Below, piece by piece: positions 1 to 9,882 of a stretch of DNA of 45,738 nucleotides. Origin of the DNA: an uncultured Streptococcus sp. (GTDB lineage: Bacteria; Bacillota; Bacilli; Lactobacillales; Streptococcaceae). The notes under the pieces were generated by a model. The model was given only the letters and a program-made list of their open reading frames with translations, was not told the origin of the DNA and searched no databases. How positions within the stretch are numbered: position 1 is the first letter of the stretch; every line of letters starts with the position of its first letter. The translations under genes and the position numbers were made by a program. The stretch lies in contig NZ_CALTUR010000002.1 of the NCBI RefSeq assembly GCF_943912555.1, forward strand, positions 1-45,738. Direction: 5' to 3'.

Positions 1-49
1 TTCTCAGACTAACTTCCACTTCTACTAGCGGTGGAACTTACTTTGAGAA
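1..49. other. Imperfect nested inverted repeat at the window edge
   Basis: The first 49 bases contain nested inverted arms: TTCTCA near the start pairs with TGAGAA near the end, and inside them TTCCAC pairs with GTGGAA. The remaining bases up to the adcA terminator (about 50-103) hold no coding region I can support. The structure could be the edge of a repeat or a terminator of a gene outside the window. I cannot name it. Confidence 0.3.
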
Positions 50-103
50 TTTAGCGTGCCTTAGGTATCTTAAAAGTCTATAATGAAGTTAACCATCTAG
101 TAT

Positions 104-135
104 CCAAAAACCGACTAGCTCCTATGAACTAGTCG
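104..135 (-). terminator. Terminator of the adc operon
   Basis: Read on the minus strand, CGACTAG and CTAGTCG form a seven-base-pair stem around a ten-base loop, followed by GTTTTTGG. It sits just downstream of the adcA stop, so it likely ends the adcRCBA transcript. Confidence 0.75.
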
Positions 136-143
136 ATTTCTCA

Positions 144-1649
144 TCAATGCGCTAACATTTCTTGGGCGATTTCTTGGCCAGATAGGTTATCTGGGTAATA
201 AGTTGGCCAGTTATCCATTTCTTCAAAGAGGGCTTCCTGGCTTGTGCCTCCAAAGAAGATATGAAAATGTTCTGCCTTAACTGGGGCGATATTGTGGTCA
301 CTAAACTGAACATACTTGAATTGTCCAGCGTCAGCATCTGTGGCTTCAAAGAGGAAGCGCACGCCACGATTGCCTTTCTTGTAAGTTAAGATTTTCTTAC
401 CAACATACTTGTAGGTGAATTTCTTACTTTGTCCACCTTGAACAAATTCCATAGTGTTATCAGTAATGTTGATCTTGCTCACATCTGTCTGATAGCCTTT
501 TGTATAGTAGGCCTTGTACTCAGCCTGGGTCATCTTACCAGTCAACTTAGCCTTGTAGTCAAAGACCTGATCAAACGTTCCATCTTCAAGGAAAGGATAA
601 ACTGATTGCCAGTTACCTACATAGTCACTCAAGGTGCGATCCTTGACGTCTGCATCCTCAAAGTAACCATTTTGAACTGTCTTGGTATCCTCTGCCTTTT
701 CAGGCTCGATTGCTGGGCCTTCTTGGTCTGTTGTTTGTTTCAAAGCCTTGAGGTTTTTCTCCATGATAGAGATGTAATTTTCTCCAGCCTTGGTGTCCTC
801 TTCTGTCAGACTTTCTAAAGGATTGAGGACATCTGTTTTGACACCTGCCTCTTTTGAAAGTGTGTTAGCCAGAGCTTGTGAGGCATTTTCTTCAAAGTAG
901 ATATAGGCGATTTTATTTTTCTTGACATACTCTGTCAATTCAGCCAGACGAGAAGCTGATGGCTCTGCATCTGGAGAGAGACCTGAAATTGAGACTTGTT
1001 TGAGTCCATAGTCCAAGGCAAGGTAGTTAAAGGCTGCGTGCTGAGTCACAAAGCTCTTTTGTTTAGCTTGAGACAAGCCTTCTGCATAAGCCTTATCCAA
1101 GGCTTGCAATTTTTCGATATAGGCAGCAGCATTCTTCTCAAAGGTCTCTTTTTTATCAGGATAATCTGCTGACAAGCTATCACGGATATGCTCTACAAGT
1201 TTAATGGCACGAACTGGTGATAACCAAACATGGGGGTCAAACTCATGGTGATGGCCTTCTTCGCCATGGTCATGGTCGCCCTCTTCTTCCTCACCACCTG
1301 GCAAGAGCAACATATCACCTGTCGCCTTGATGGTTTTCACCTTTTTCTTATCCAAGGTATCTAGCAATTTAGGGACCCATGTTTCCATGTTTTCATTTTC
1401 ATAAACGAAGGTATCTGCGTCTTGGATTTTGGCAACCGCCTTGGCAGATGGTTCATATTCATGGGGTTCTGTACCAGCACCGATGAGAAGTTCTACATTA
1501 GCAGTATCTCCTGCGACCTGCTTGGTAAATTCATAGACAGGGTAAAAGGTTGTCACGATATTGAGTTTGCCATCTGCCTGCTTTTGATTGGAACAAGCCA
1601 CTAAAAATAAGGCACATAGACTGGCGAGCAATAAGCTAATTTTTTTCAC
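144..1649 (-). CDS. adcA: AdcA zinc-binding lipoprotein with C-terminal ZinT domain
   Basis: Extracellular zinc-capturing subunit of the AdcABC importer. A lipoprotein signal is visible: hydrophobic stretch, then LVAC with Cys19 as the lipidation site. Residues about 30-310 form the cluster A-I (ZnuA-like) domain, with the zinc ligand motif TEPHEYEP at residue 63 and an acidic His-rich loop around residues 118-135 (DHDHGEEGHHH). The last 180 or so residues are a ZinT-like domain, giving the 501 aa length typical of the two-domain streptococcal AdcA. It is the last gene of the adc operon, ten bases after adcB. Zinc repression through AdcR at the operon promoter is expected. Confidence 0.96.
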   Translation of the reverse strand: MKKISLLLASLCALFLVACSNQKQADGKLNIVTTFYPVYEFTKQVAGDTANVELLIGAGTEPHEYEPSAKAVAKIQDADTFVYENENMETWVPKLLDTLDKKKVKTIKATGDMLLLPGGEEEEGDHDHGEEGHHHEFDPHVWLSPVRAIKLVEHIRDSLSADYPDKKETFEKNAAAYIEKLQALDKAYAEGLSQAKQKSFVTQHAAFNYLALDYGLKQVSISGLSPDAEPSASRLAELTEYVKKNKIAYIYFEENASQALANTLSKEAGVKTDVLNPLESLTEEDTKAGENYISIMEKNLKALKQTTDQEGPAIEPEKAEDTKTVQNGYFEDADVKDRTLSDYVGNWQSVYPFLEDGTFDQVFDYKAKLTGKMTQAEYKAYYTKGYQTDVSKINITDNTMEFVQGGQSKKFTYKYVGKKILTYKKGNRGVRFLFEATDADAGQFKYVQFSDHNIAPVKAEHFHIFFGGTSQEALFEEMDNWPTYYPDNLSGQEIAQEMLAH

Positions 1650-1658
1650 ATTAGTCTC

Positions 1659-2465
1659 CTATTTGATAAAACGTCTTACTAAACTAATGAGTAAAAAGAC
1701 AGTTACAAAAATAATGGTAATACTTGCACTGGCAGGTGTTTCTGCATAGTAGGAAATGTAAAGTCCTGCTACCATTCCCAAAAATCCAATAGCACTGGCT
1801 AGCAGCATAACTGATTTAAAGTTTTTCCCCAGACGCAAGGCAATACTAGCTGGCAAGACCATAATGGTCGACACCAAAAGAGCTCCTGCTGCTGGAATCA
1901 TAAGAGCAATAGCCACCCCTGTCACCATGTTAAAAAGAATAGACATAGTACGAACTGGCAAGCCATCCACAAAGGCCGTATCCTCATCAAAGGTCAAGAT
2001 ATACATTGGACGAAGGAAGAGGAAAGTCAAAATCAAAACAACCGCCGCAATGACAAAGAGGGAAATGACCTGTTCTTCGCTGATAGTCACGATTGAACCA
2101 AAAAGGTACTGATCCAAACTCATAGAACTAGAGCTTTTACCCTTGCTCATGACAATCAGAGAAACAGCCAGACCCGTTGACATGAGGATAGCTGTCCCGA
2201 TTTCCATAAAGCTCTTGTAAACCGTACGGAGATACTCCAAAAAGACCGCCGCAATCAAGACAATGGCAATCGTAGAAACAGTCGGAGAAATCCCTAGAAC
2301 CAGACCAAAGGCTACACCTGAAAGTGAGACGTGGCTGAGGGTATCACTCATCAAACTCTGACGGCGCAAGATAAGGAAGGTTCCAAGAACTGGCGAGAAA
2401 AGACTCATAGCAATAACAGCCAGAAAGGCACGTTGCATAAAGTCATAAGATAATAAACTAAGCAT
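1659..2465 (-). CDS. adcB: AdcB zinc ABC transporter permease
   Basis: Membrane permease of the zinc importer, ABC-3 family (ZnuB-like). The protein is almost entirely hydrophobic helices, consistent with seven to nine membrane segments, and carries the family pattern [11 protein letters not shown] near residue 50. I chose the ATG giving MLSLLSYDF, eight codons inside the longest reading frame; this gives 268 aa, the usual length, and a start that overlaps the end of adcC by 8 bases, consistent with translational coupling. It works with AdcC (ATPase) and AdcA (binding protein). Confidence 0.95.
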   Translation of the reverse strand: MLSLLSYDFMQRAFLAVIAMSLFSPVLGTFLILRRQSLMSDTLSHVSLSGVAFGLVLGISPTVSTIAIVLIAAVFLEYLRTVYKSFMEIGTAILMSTGLAVSLIVMSKGKSSSSMSLDQYLFGSIVTISEEQVISLFVIAAVVLILTFLFLRPMYILTFDEDTAFVDGLPVRTMSILFNMVTGVAIALMIPAAGALLVSTIMVLPASIALRLGKNFKSVMLLASAIGFLGMVAGLYISYYAETPASASITIIFVTVFLLISLVRRFIK

Positions 2466-3162
2466 GACCCACCTCCTGGTCATTCTCATGAACGTTGAAA
2501 CAACGCCATGGCGAGTCTTGGTTACGGACTAGATGAATATTGCGGTCTGCATAGTCCTTAACTTCTTCAGGGTCATGGGTAATCATCAAAACAGCCTTGC
2601 CATGATGATGGGCGCTGTGGTGCATAAGTTCGTAAAATTCATTTTTACTTCCTGCATCCATCCCCGTCGTCGGCTCATCTAGGACAAACACATCTGGGTC
2701 AGAAGCAAACATACGCGCGATTACCGCTCGCTGCTTTTGTCCTCCAGATAGAGAACCCAAGCGTTTGTCTCTGTATTCCCACATACCAACTGAGTCCAGA
2801 CTAGCCTTGATATGCTCCTCATCATGAGCATTCAAACGACGGAACCAACCCTTTCGCGGATAGCGACCTGATTTGACAAATTCATAAACCGTACTTGGAA
2901 AACCTGCATTAAAACTAGCAATCTGCTGGGGAAGATAGGCTATTCTCAATTTCTTACCCTGCGTATTTGTCTTTGAAACGGTCACCTTACCAATGCGTGG
3001 CTGGAGGATTCCAAGACTGGCCTTGATGAGTGTCGTCTTAGCTGCCCCATTCTCTCCCGTCAAGGTAACAAATTCCCCACTATCAACACTATAATTGATA
3101 TGTTCAAGAACGGGCTCCTTATCATAATAGAAGGATAAATCCTCTACCGTAATATATCTCAT
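2458..3162 (-). CDS. adcC: AdcC zinc ABC transporter ATPase
   Basis: Cytoplasmic ATPase that powers zinc import by AdcAB. The Walker A motif is visible as GENGAAKTT near residue 37; the second alanine sits where many ABC proteins have glycine or serine. The signature LSGGQ is near residue 138, Walker B reads [10 protein letters not shown], and the H-loop is MITHD. At 234 aa it is a normal size. Its start touches the adcR stop and its stop overlaps adcB, so the four adc genes form one tight operon. Confidence 0.95.
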   Translation of the reverse strand: MRYITVEDLSFYYDKEPVLEHINYSVDSGEFVTLTGENGAAKTTLIKASLGILQPRIGKVTVSKTNTQGKKLRIAYLPQQIASFNAGFPSTVYEFVKSGRYPRKGWFRRLNAHDEEHIKASLDSVGMWEYRDKRLGSLSGGQKQRAVIARMFASDPDVFVLDEPTTGMDAGSKNEFYELMHHSAHHHGKAVLMITHDPEEVKDYADRNIHLVRNQDSPWRCFNVHENDQEVGHA

Positions 3163-3602
3163 TATTTGATTTCTCCTACTAAAGCAGTCAAAAACCGCTG
3201 GATCACTTTTTGTTCATTTGGAGTAAACTGAGTCGCCACTTCTTCATAGGTTAAAAGTGTATGCTCATGGTGATGATGGTGCTCCTCAGCAATTGGACGA
3301 GCCAAATCAGTCAACTGATAAAAAATCACACGCGCATCCTTAGGATCTTTAGACGTTTCCAACATTCCTTCCTTGACCAAAGATTTAATAGCCTTGGTAA
3401 CTGCCGCCTGACTGACATTGAGACGACGCGCCAATTCTGAATTTGTTAAAGATTCCTCTGACAAGAGCATGAGAATATGCTCCTGGGTATTGGTCAGAGC
3501 CACCTCGCTAGTGCAATGACCTATTAAAATCTCGTGCTGGTTTTCTGCCTGCAAAATCACCTCATTCAAAAAGGCATCGATATCCTTCGCTAGCTGTCTC
3601 AT
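3162..3602 (-). CDS. adcR: AdcR MarR-family zinc-responsive repressor
   Basis: Zinc-dependent repressor of the adc operon and of other zinc-regulated surface genes in streptococci. It is a 146 aa MarR-type winged-helix protein: the DNA-recognition helix lies in [20 protein letters not shown] (about residues 53-72). A run of five histidines near residue 110 (EEHHHHHEH) lies in the zinc-sensing region, as in the known pneumococcal AdcR. It is the first gene of the operon and is preceded by an AdcR-type operator, so it should repress itself when zinc is replete. Confidence 0.95.
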   Translation of the reverse strand: MRQLAKDIDAFLNEVILQAENQHEILIGHCTSEVALTNTQEHILMLLSEESLTNSELARRLNVSQAAVTKAIKSLVKEGMLETSKDPKDARVIFYQLTDLARPIAEEHHHHHEHTLLTYEEVATQFTPNEQKVIQRFLTALVGEIK

Positions 3603-3666
3603 GTGTTACTCCTTTCCTTTTGGACTTCTCTTTTTTAAGAGAAAAATACTATTCTTTGAAATTTTA

Positions 3667-3705
3667 TTTACTGGTTAATTATATCACAACCAAAAAAAGA
3701 GTCAA
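3667..3705 (-). promoter_or_regulatory. adcRCBA promoter with AdcR operator
   Basis: On the minus strand the -35 is TTGACT (3700-3705) and the -10 is TATAAT (3678-3683), 16 bases apart. The sequence TTAACCAGTAAA (3667-3678) overlaps the end of the -10 and matches the streptococcal AdcR consensus TTAACNNGTTAA except in its last half. This places the repressor over the start of transcription. The boxes are seen; operator function is inferred from the family. Confidence 0.8.
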
Positions 3706-3729
3706 GAAAAAACGTGAAAACTAGTTTCA
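3704..3729 (-). terminator. Probable dlt operon terminator
   Basis: On the minus strand TGAAAC and TTTTCA pair around a short loop and are followed by a T-rich run. It lies downstream of dltD and its T-run abuts the -35 of the adc promoter. The stem is AT-rich and weak, so read-through into adcR is possible. Confidence 0.45.
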
Positions 3730-3754
3730 TTCTCGAACTCTTCCATATTATTAT

Positions 3755-5258
<1,504 letters not shown>

Positions 5259-5268
5259 TTATTTCCTT

Positions 5269-6513
5269 TTATTTTTTAAACCATAAATCATTCAAAAATC
5301 CAGAAAAGATTAAGAATGACAGCATGACGACATGGAAAGTGACAACCATGCCAAGCAACTGAATCCAGCGATTCTCAGGTAGAGCAGTCTTCCCTGCTTT
5401 TTTCCGTTCCTTATTGAGCGTTTTTTTCTTGCGAATCCAAGCGTCATTAATAACCAAGCCTAATCCATGAAAGAGTCCATAGGCAATATAGTACCAGGTC
5501 ACTCCATGCCAAAATCCCATAATCAGCATATTTACAACGTAGACCACACTTGAGGTTACATTACGATTTTTAAAGACTTTCTTTCTGGTTAACACCATCA
5601 CCATTCGCATAAAGACAAAGTCACGGAACCAGAAAGAAAGACTCATATGCCAACGGTTCCAAAATTCCTTCAAATCCCTTGATAAAAAGGGTTTGTTGAA
5701 GTTAATTGGACTATGAATGCCCATTAAGTTTGAAATGGCTAAGGCAAACATAGAATAACCTGCAAAGTCAAAGAAAAGTTCCAGACCAAATGTATACATA
5801 ACTGCCAAGGCATAGAGGTTAAAGAAGCCACCTGACTGCAAGGCTAGATTCTTCAAAGGAGGCAACAAGGTTTCTCCTAAAACATGAGCTAGGATAAACT
5901 TGTACAAAAAGCCCCACATGATATAGCGAACAGATTCATCCAGCATATCCATCAACTCATCTCGCTCAGGAATGGTCTGATAATTTTCATTAAAACGCTT
6001 AAAGCGATCGATTGGGCCACTTGAAAAAGTCGGCATAAAGAGAAGGAAACGGAGGAATTCCCAGAGGGTAAAATCCTTAATCACTCCATCTCTCAGCTCG
6101 ATGATAATCCCAACCGAACGAAAGGTCAGATAAGAAATTCCCAAAAATCCAAGCAAAGACTGCGTTCCATTGATAGCTGGCTGCACCTTGACAAAGATAA
6201 TCGGAAGTAGGGACAGAAAACTAACTAAGTAGAAGACCCACTTGCCATCCTTACTTTTTCGATAATGCTTGTAGAAAAGCAGGAGCAATATTTCCCAGCA
6301 AAGGTAAATACCCAAGGCAGCCAATTGATTGGTCTTCCCACCTACCAACATGGTGACGATAAAGAAGAGACTAACCAACACTTCATACCAGGCAAAGCGT
6401 TTCTTGAAAAAGAGACCGATAAAGATGGGCAAGGTTGCAGCAATCACATAGACAAAATACTGAGGATTACCGTATGGCTCTAAATGAGGAAGCTGTTGAA
6501 AGAACTCCATCAT
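5269..6513 (-). CDS. dltB: DltB, MBOAT-family D-alanyl transferase
   Basis: Polytopic MBOAT (membrane-bound O-acyltransferase) that accepts D-alanine from DltC and moves it across the membrane. About a dozen hydrophobic segments are seen in 414 aa. The catalytic histidine of the family lies in MGFWHG near residue 335, and the conserved [16 protein letters not shown] segment is near residue 287. Its start overlaps the dltA stop by four bases (ATGA type), so it is translationally coupled. Confidence 0.95.
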   Translation of the reverse strand: MMEFFQQLPHLEPYGNPQYFVYVIAATLPIFIGLFFKKRFAWYEVLVSLFFIVTMLVGGKTNQLAALGIYLCWEILLLLFYKHYRKSKDGKWVFYLVSFLSLLPIIFVKVQPAINGTQSLLGFLGISYLTFRSVGIIIELRDGVIKDFTLWEFLRFLLFMPTFSSGPIDRFKRFNENYQTIPERDELMDMLDESVRYIMWGFLYKFILAHVLGETLLPPLKNLALQSGGFFNLYALAVMYTFGLELFFDFAGYSMFALAISNLMGIHSPINFNKPFLSRDLKEFWNRWHMSLSFWFRDFVFMRMVMVLTRKKVFKNRNVTSSVVYVVNMLIMGFWHGVTWYYIAYGLFHGLGLVINDAWIRKKKTLNKERKKAGKTALPENRWIQLLGMVVTFHVVMLSFLIFSGFLNDLWFKK

Positions 6514-8060
6514 CTCTTATTCACCTCGTTAATCAATCCTTTGATGTCAATTTTTCCATTTGGAGTCAGTGGCAAACTGTCTCGATAAAGGAATTTAGAC
6601 GGCATCATGTAGGACATCATGATGTCTGTCAGGTCTTCCTTGATAGCCTTGGTAATATCAATATCTCGCTCAAACTGCTCACGAACACCGTCTTTCAAGA
6701 TGACATAAGCCAATAGATTTTGCACCTTGTGGTCTTTATTATAACGTGGCACAGCTACAGCAGACTCGATAAAGCGAGACTTATTGAGGTTTTGAGAGAC
6801 ATCTTCTAACTCAATGCGGTAACCGTTGAACTTAATCTGGAAGTCCATGCGTCCGCCGTAGAGAAGCAAGCCTTCATCTGTCATAGTTCCCACATCTCCT
6901 GTATGGTAGGCTGGTAGACCTTCAAACTCAAAGAAGGCTTCTGCCGTTTTTTCAGGATTGTTCATATAGCCTTTTGAAACAGCTGGCCCTGACACAATGA
7001 TTTCTCCCTGTTCACCATTTGGCAGTTTATTTCCTTCCTCGTCAATGATAAAGGTTGGAGAATCAGTCTTGGTATAGCCGATTGGTAGACGTTTGAGAGT
7101 CGCTAACATCTCGTCTGTCACGGCAACAGCTGACAAGGCTACTGTCGCTTCTGTTGGACCGTAGGCATTGATAATACGGGCATGTGGGAAACGTTCACGT
7201 AGTTTTTGAGCCGTTTTGACCGTCAATTCTTCACCATCAAAGTAGAAATGCGTGATACCAGGCATTTTCTCGCTATTAAAGTCTTCAGACAACATGGCCA
7301 TATCCGCAAAAGAAGGCGTTGAAGTCCAGATAGCGATTGGCAATGAGAAGATGGTTGCAAAAAGTCGCTTAAAGTCCTGAGTAATAGCTGAAGGAAGAGC
7401 GAAAAGCGTACCACCCAGTGCCAAGGTCGGTGCCCAGTACATGACAGACAGGTCAAAAGAATAAGGTGGCTGAGCCAGCATTTGCGGACGACTTGGCGTC
7501 GCAAATTCCTTGTCCGTAATCATCCAATTGGTAAAGCTGAGGAGATTATCATGTGAAATCTGCACTCCCTTTGGCTTACCAGTCGTACCAGAAGTAAAGA
7601 TGATGTAGTAGTTATCATCTCCCTTGACTGGATGCGTGATCTCATAGCTAGTCCCTTGAGCAAAGGCTTCTTGAACCTGAGCTAGAGTCATCATTGGCGT
7701 AGAAACCTGCTCCAATGGAAAGTCTGAGATGGCAATAATCAAGCTTGGCTCCGCTACTTCTAAAATAGCTGAAACTCGCTCCAAAGCCGAATGGCTATCA
7801 ATTGGAATGTAGGCATGACCTGACTTAGTCAGCGCTACAAAAGTTGCCAACATTTCATATTCTTGGCCACCAAAAACAACCACAGGAGACTTCTCAGGCA
7901 AACCTAGTTGGTCAATGGCTGCAGCTAAACTATCCGAATCAGCCTTCAAATCTCCATAAGTGTGTTCCTGCCCCAAAACATTGTAAACAGGATAGCTAGG
8001 CTGTGTCTGAGCAAAATGCTCAATGGTTTCAATCATATCTACTATTGGTTTATTTGACAT
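6510..8060 (-). CDS. dltA: DltA, D-alanine:DltC ligase
   Basis: Cytoplasmic adenylating enzyme that activates D-alanine with ATP and loads it on DltC. It has the ANL-superfamily motifs in order: the P-loop [11 protein letters not shown] near residue 153, [10 protein letters not shown] near residue 298, YHTGDVG near residue 390, and the C-terminal catalytic lysine in NGKIDIK near residue 507. At 516 aa it is full length. It follows the dltX reading frame by 20 bases and should share its promoter. Confidence 0.96.
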   Translation of the reverse strand: MSNKPIVDMIETIEHFAQTQPSYPVYNVLGQEHTYGDLKADSDSLAAAIDQLGLPEKSPVVVFGGQEYEMLATFVALTKSGHAYIPIDSHSALERVSAILEVAEPSLIIAISDFPLEQVSTPMMTLAQVQEAFAQGTSYEITHPVKGDDNYYIIFTSGTTGKPKGVQISHDNLLSFTNWMITDKEFATPSRPQMLAQPPYSFDLSVMYWAPTLALGGTLFALPSAITQDFKRLFATIFSLPIAIWTSTPSFADMAMLSEDFNSEKMPGITHFYFDGEELTVKTAQKLRERFPHARIINAYGPTEATVALSAVAVTDEMLATLKRLPIGYTKTDSPTFIIDEEGNKLPNGEQGEIIVSGPAVSKGYMNNPEKTAEAFFEFEGLPAYHTGDVGTMTDEGLLLYGGRMDFQIKFNGYRIELEDVSQNLNKSRFIESAVAVPRYNKDHKVQNLLAYVILKDGVREQFERDIDITKAIKEDLTDIMMSYMMPSKFLYRDSLPLTPNGKIDIKGLINEVNKR

Positions 8061-8080
8061 AATAAGGATTCTCCTTCAAG

Positions 8081-8213
8081 TTAAAATTCATTATAGATAA
8101 AGCTTCCTTGACCCTGACCAAGATAGCTAAAAAAGTAAAGTAGCCCTAGAAAGATAATAAAATACAAGGCTGTCCGACCAAGAAAGAGGTACAATTCTTT
8201 TCTCTGTTTCATC
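8081..8213 (-). pseudogene. dltX: dltX, frameshifted micropeptide gene at the head of the dlt operon
   Basis: DltX is a single-pass micropeptide needed for D-alanylation in other Gram-positives; its C-terminal motif with a conserved tyrosine takes part in acyl transfer between DltB and DltD. Here the ATG frame gives MKQRKELYLFLGRTALYF and then runs out of the DltX pattern and stops, while the +1-shifted frame gives IIFLGLLYFFSYLG and the hallmark ending FIYNEF before TAA (8081-8083). The two halves join if one T is removed from the five-T run at 8159-8163. The gene therefore looks broken by a one-base insertion in a homopolymer. It could instead be a sequencing error or slippage-tolerant; I cannot tell from the sequence. 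Confidence 0.8.
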
Positions 8214-8283
8214 AAGAAAAACCATTCATTTCTGTAATTTTCGCTAAAATAAAATCAATTTCTTACTAATTTATTTTTCTGCT

Positions 8284-8313
8284 ATTATACCACTTTATAG
8301 ACTAGTTTTTCAA
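8284..8313 (-). promoter_or_regulatory. Probable dlt operon promoter
   Basis: On the minus strand TTGAAA (8308-8313) and TATAAT (8284-8289) are 18 bases apart, about 70 bases upstream of the dltX start. This is the only good promoter I see between the two dlt loci, so it probably drives dltX-A-B-C-D independently of the upstream module. Confidence 0.65.
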
Positions 8314-8544
8314 TTGTTTACCCGTCTATTTTCACTACGTTTCAGTAACATTAATTTGTTCCATATGATTCTTTCTAATGATAGCTTGAATGCTTTTCAG
8401 TATAGATTATATGGGGGCTACAACAAAGTAGGCTCCATACTACCTATAGAGGATTTCTCCACTATAAATATTATAGAGCCCTATCTTATGTCTCACTTTA
8501 TCGGTGCAGTTCCCTTTATCTAGAGATTTTTATAGTATGTAATC
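8314..8544. other. Intergenic stretch between the two dlt loci
   Basis: This roughly 230-base stretch holds no gene I can support. It includes a perfect 15-base palindrome, CTATAAATATTATAG (8460-8474), and a run of imperfect short inverted pieces (GGGGGCTAC against GTAGGCTCC). It could hold the transcription end of the second dlt-like locus or the decayed end of a mobile element. I do not recognise it. Confidence 0.35.
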
Positions 8545-8703
8545 CTAGAATTCACTATAGATAAATTCTTGAATGTTCGAAAAATCGGTCACAAAACAAT
8601 AAATCACGATGCTTAAGATAACCGTATAGAAAAATAGCGTCCACAAGATTAAACGGTGTGTGTTAGTTATCTTGGTTTGCAAATTTGTAAAGTTCTTTTT
8701 CAA
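8545..8703 (-). CDS. DltX-like micropeptide of the second dlt locus
   Basis: A short reading frame of about 52 codons, too short for routine gene calling. It starts at TTG (8701-8703, MKKNFTNLQ) behind an AAAGGATGGATGGAAG ribosome-binding region, or at a second TTG (8680-8682). It overlaps the 3' end of the DltD-like gene by 41 bases. The protein has a basic N-terminus, one hydrophobic segment (LFFYTVILSIVIYCFV) and ends exactly in FIYSEF, matching the FIYNEF ending of the canonical DltX in this window. Position after an MBOAT gene and a DltD-like gene fits the three-part acyl-transfer design. Start codon is uncertain; the C-terminal motif is directly seen. Confidence 0.8.
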   Translation of the reverse strand: MKKNFTNLQTKITNTHRLILWTLFFYTVILSIVIYCFVTDFSNIQEFIYSEF

Positions 8704-9835
8704 CTTCCATCCATCCTTTCACTCCAACGTGCATCACGTCAAATAAAAAGTAATTATCATACTCTCTGTTTCCATAATTTAATACCTTTGCACCATGACT
8801 TTTTGCGACATCTTCTATTTTTTTATAAGTTTTCTCTCGCATCTCTCTTGAGACACCTGTGTAGTCATTCCATTTCCCATTTACTGGAAAAATAATGACT
8901 TCAACTTCAATTCCCAATTCCTTGGCAACTGTCAAGAAAAGTTCCATATCTGAATACTCTGGTGACTCCAGATAGCTCAAATCTTTATTAGAATCTTTCA
9001 AAGATACATAGCGATCTTTTAAGTAGGTATTGTAGTAATTATTATCAACAGCATAGTCATTGTTATCTGTTTTCTTTTTGACCTCTTCTACAAACTGATC
9101 CGTCAGTTTCTCCCAATCATAGTCTGGAGTTTTATCTCCTGATAAGGGATAATCTGATTTCTCATGATTTTCATAAAATTTTCGTTTGAGCTTAAAAGAA
9201 TATATCACGTTATCTAACTCTAATAGTTTTTTATCAACAATGGTTCCTTTCCCATCTATGAAATAACTTTTGTATTTTTTGTAGATGTCATTTTGTTGCT
9301 TGTTCCCCTTGGTAATCTCAATAATGCGATTGATTAGTTTTTCTTTTGTTTCCTTACTAATCTTGTCATTATCTAGCATGTGGAAAATATGTTCTTGAGA
9401 AGCCTTGTTCAAAAATGCATCTTGATGGGTTCCATCTTTTTCAAACCACTGAACAGACTCTACTATAGCCACTCTTCTCTTACTCATAGATCCCTCAATA
9501 GAGCCTAAGGTTGTTGCCTGAATGATATTTTGGGAATAACTAGTCCCAATCTGCATTATATTAAAATCGTTATAGTTAAAAATTCTATTAGGATGATAAT
9601 CTTCATCCTTTGTCGCAACCAACTCAGATGATCCCAATAAAACCAGTGTGTTGGGAGTGATATTACTTGTCAGAATATCTCTACTTTTATATTTTTCATA
9701 CGAAGTGCTATAGCGAATACTGTTATCCTTAACTGTATAATAATCATCAATCTTCTTGATATATGTCACATTTAAAAGGGCAAGCGTCGCAATTACGAGC
9801 ACAAGCGATAACAAAAATGCTTTTAATTTAATCAT
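8663..9835 (-). CDS. DltD-like acyltransferase of the second dlt locus
   Basis: A 390 aa paralogue of DltD. One N-terminal membrane helix (residues about 5-24) is followed by GSSEL with the catalytic serine at residue 70, and near residue 370 by the D..H pair in DVMHVGVKGW, so the SGNH catalytic core seems intact. The region SPEYSDMELFL and PVNGKWNDYTGVSREM parallels SSEYNDLQLVL and PVNKKWMDYTGLRGDM of DltD. It diverges elsewhere: the segment after the active serine reads QIGTSYSQNI where DltD has LGQAGAASLN. Preceded by a DltB-like gene and overlapping a DltX-like one. Probable role: transfer of an acyl group (D-alanine or other) to an envelope polymer. Confidence 0.85.
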   Translation of the reverse strand: MIKLKAFLLSLVLVIATLALLNVTYIKKIDDYYTVKDNSIRYSTSYEKYKSRDILTSNITPNTLVLLGSSELVATKDEDYHPNRIFNYNDFNIMQIGTSYSQNIIQATTLGSIEGSMSKRRVAIVESVQWFEKDGTHQDAFLNKASQEHIFHMLDNDKISKETKEKLINRIIEITKGNKQQNDIYKKYKSYFIDGKGTIVDKKLLELDNVIYSFKLKRKFYENHEKSDYPLSGDKTPDYDWEKLTDQFVEEVKKKTDNNDYAVDNNYYNTYLKDRYVSLKDSNKDLSYLESPEYSDMELFLTVAKELGIEVEVIIFPVNGKWNDYTGVSREMREKTYKKIEDVAKSHGAKVLNYGNREYDNYFLFDVMHVGVKGWMEVEKELYKFANQDN

Positions 9836-9882
9836 CTCGTTTCATCCTATCTCTTCGATCCATCCGATTTCTTTTCTATATC

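Noticed and set aside
8314..8523. 69-codon open frame on the plus strand between the two dlt loci
   Set aside because: No ribosome-binding site, no family similarity, and it runs through palindromic intergenic sequence and the dlt promoter.
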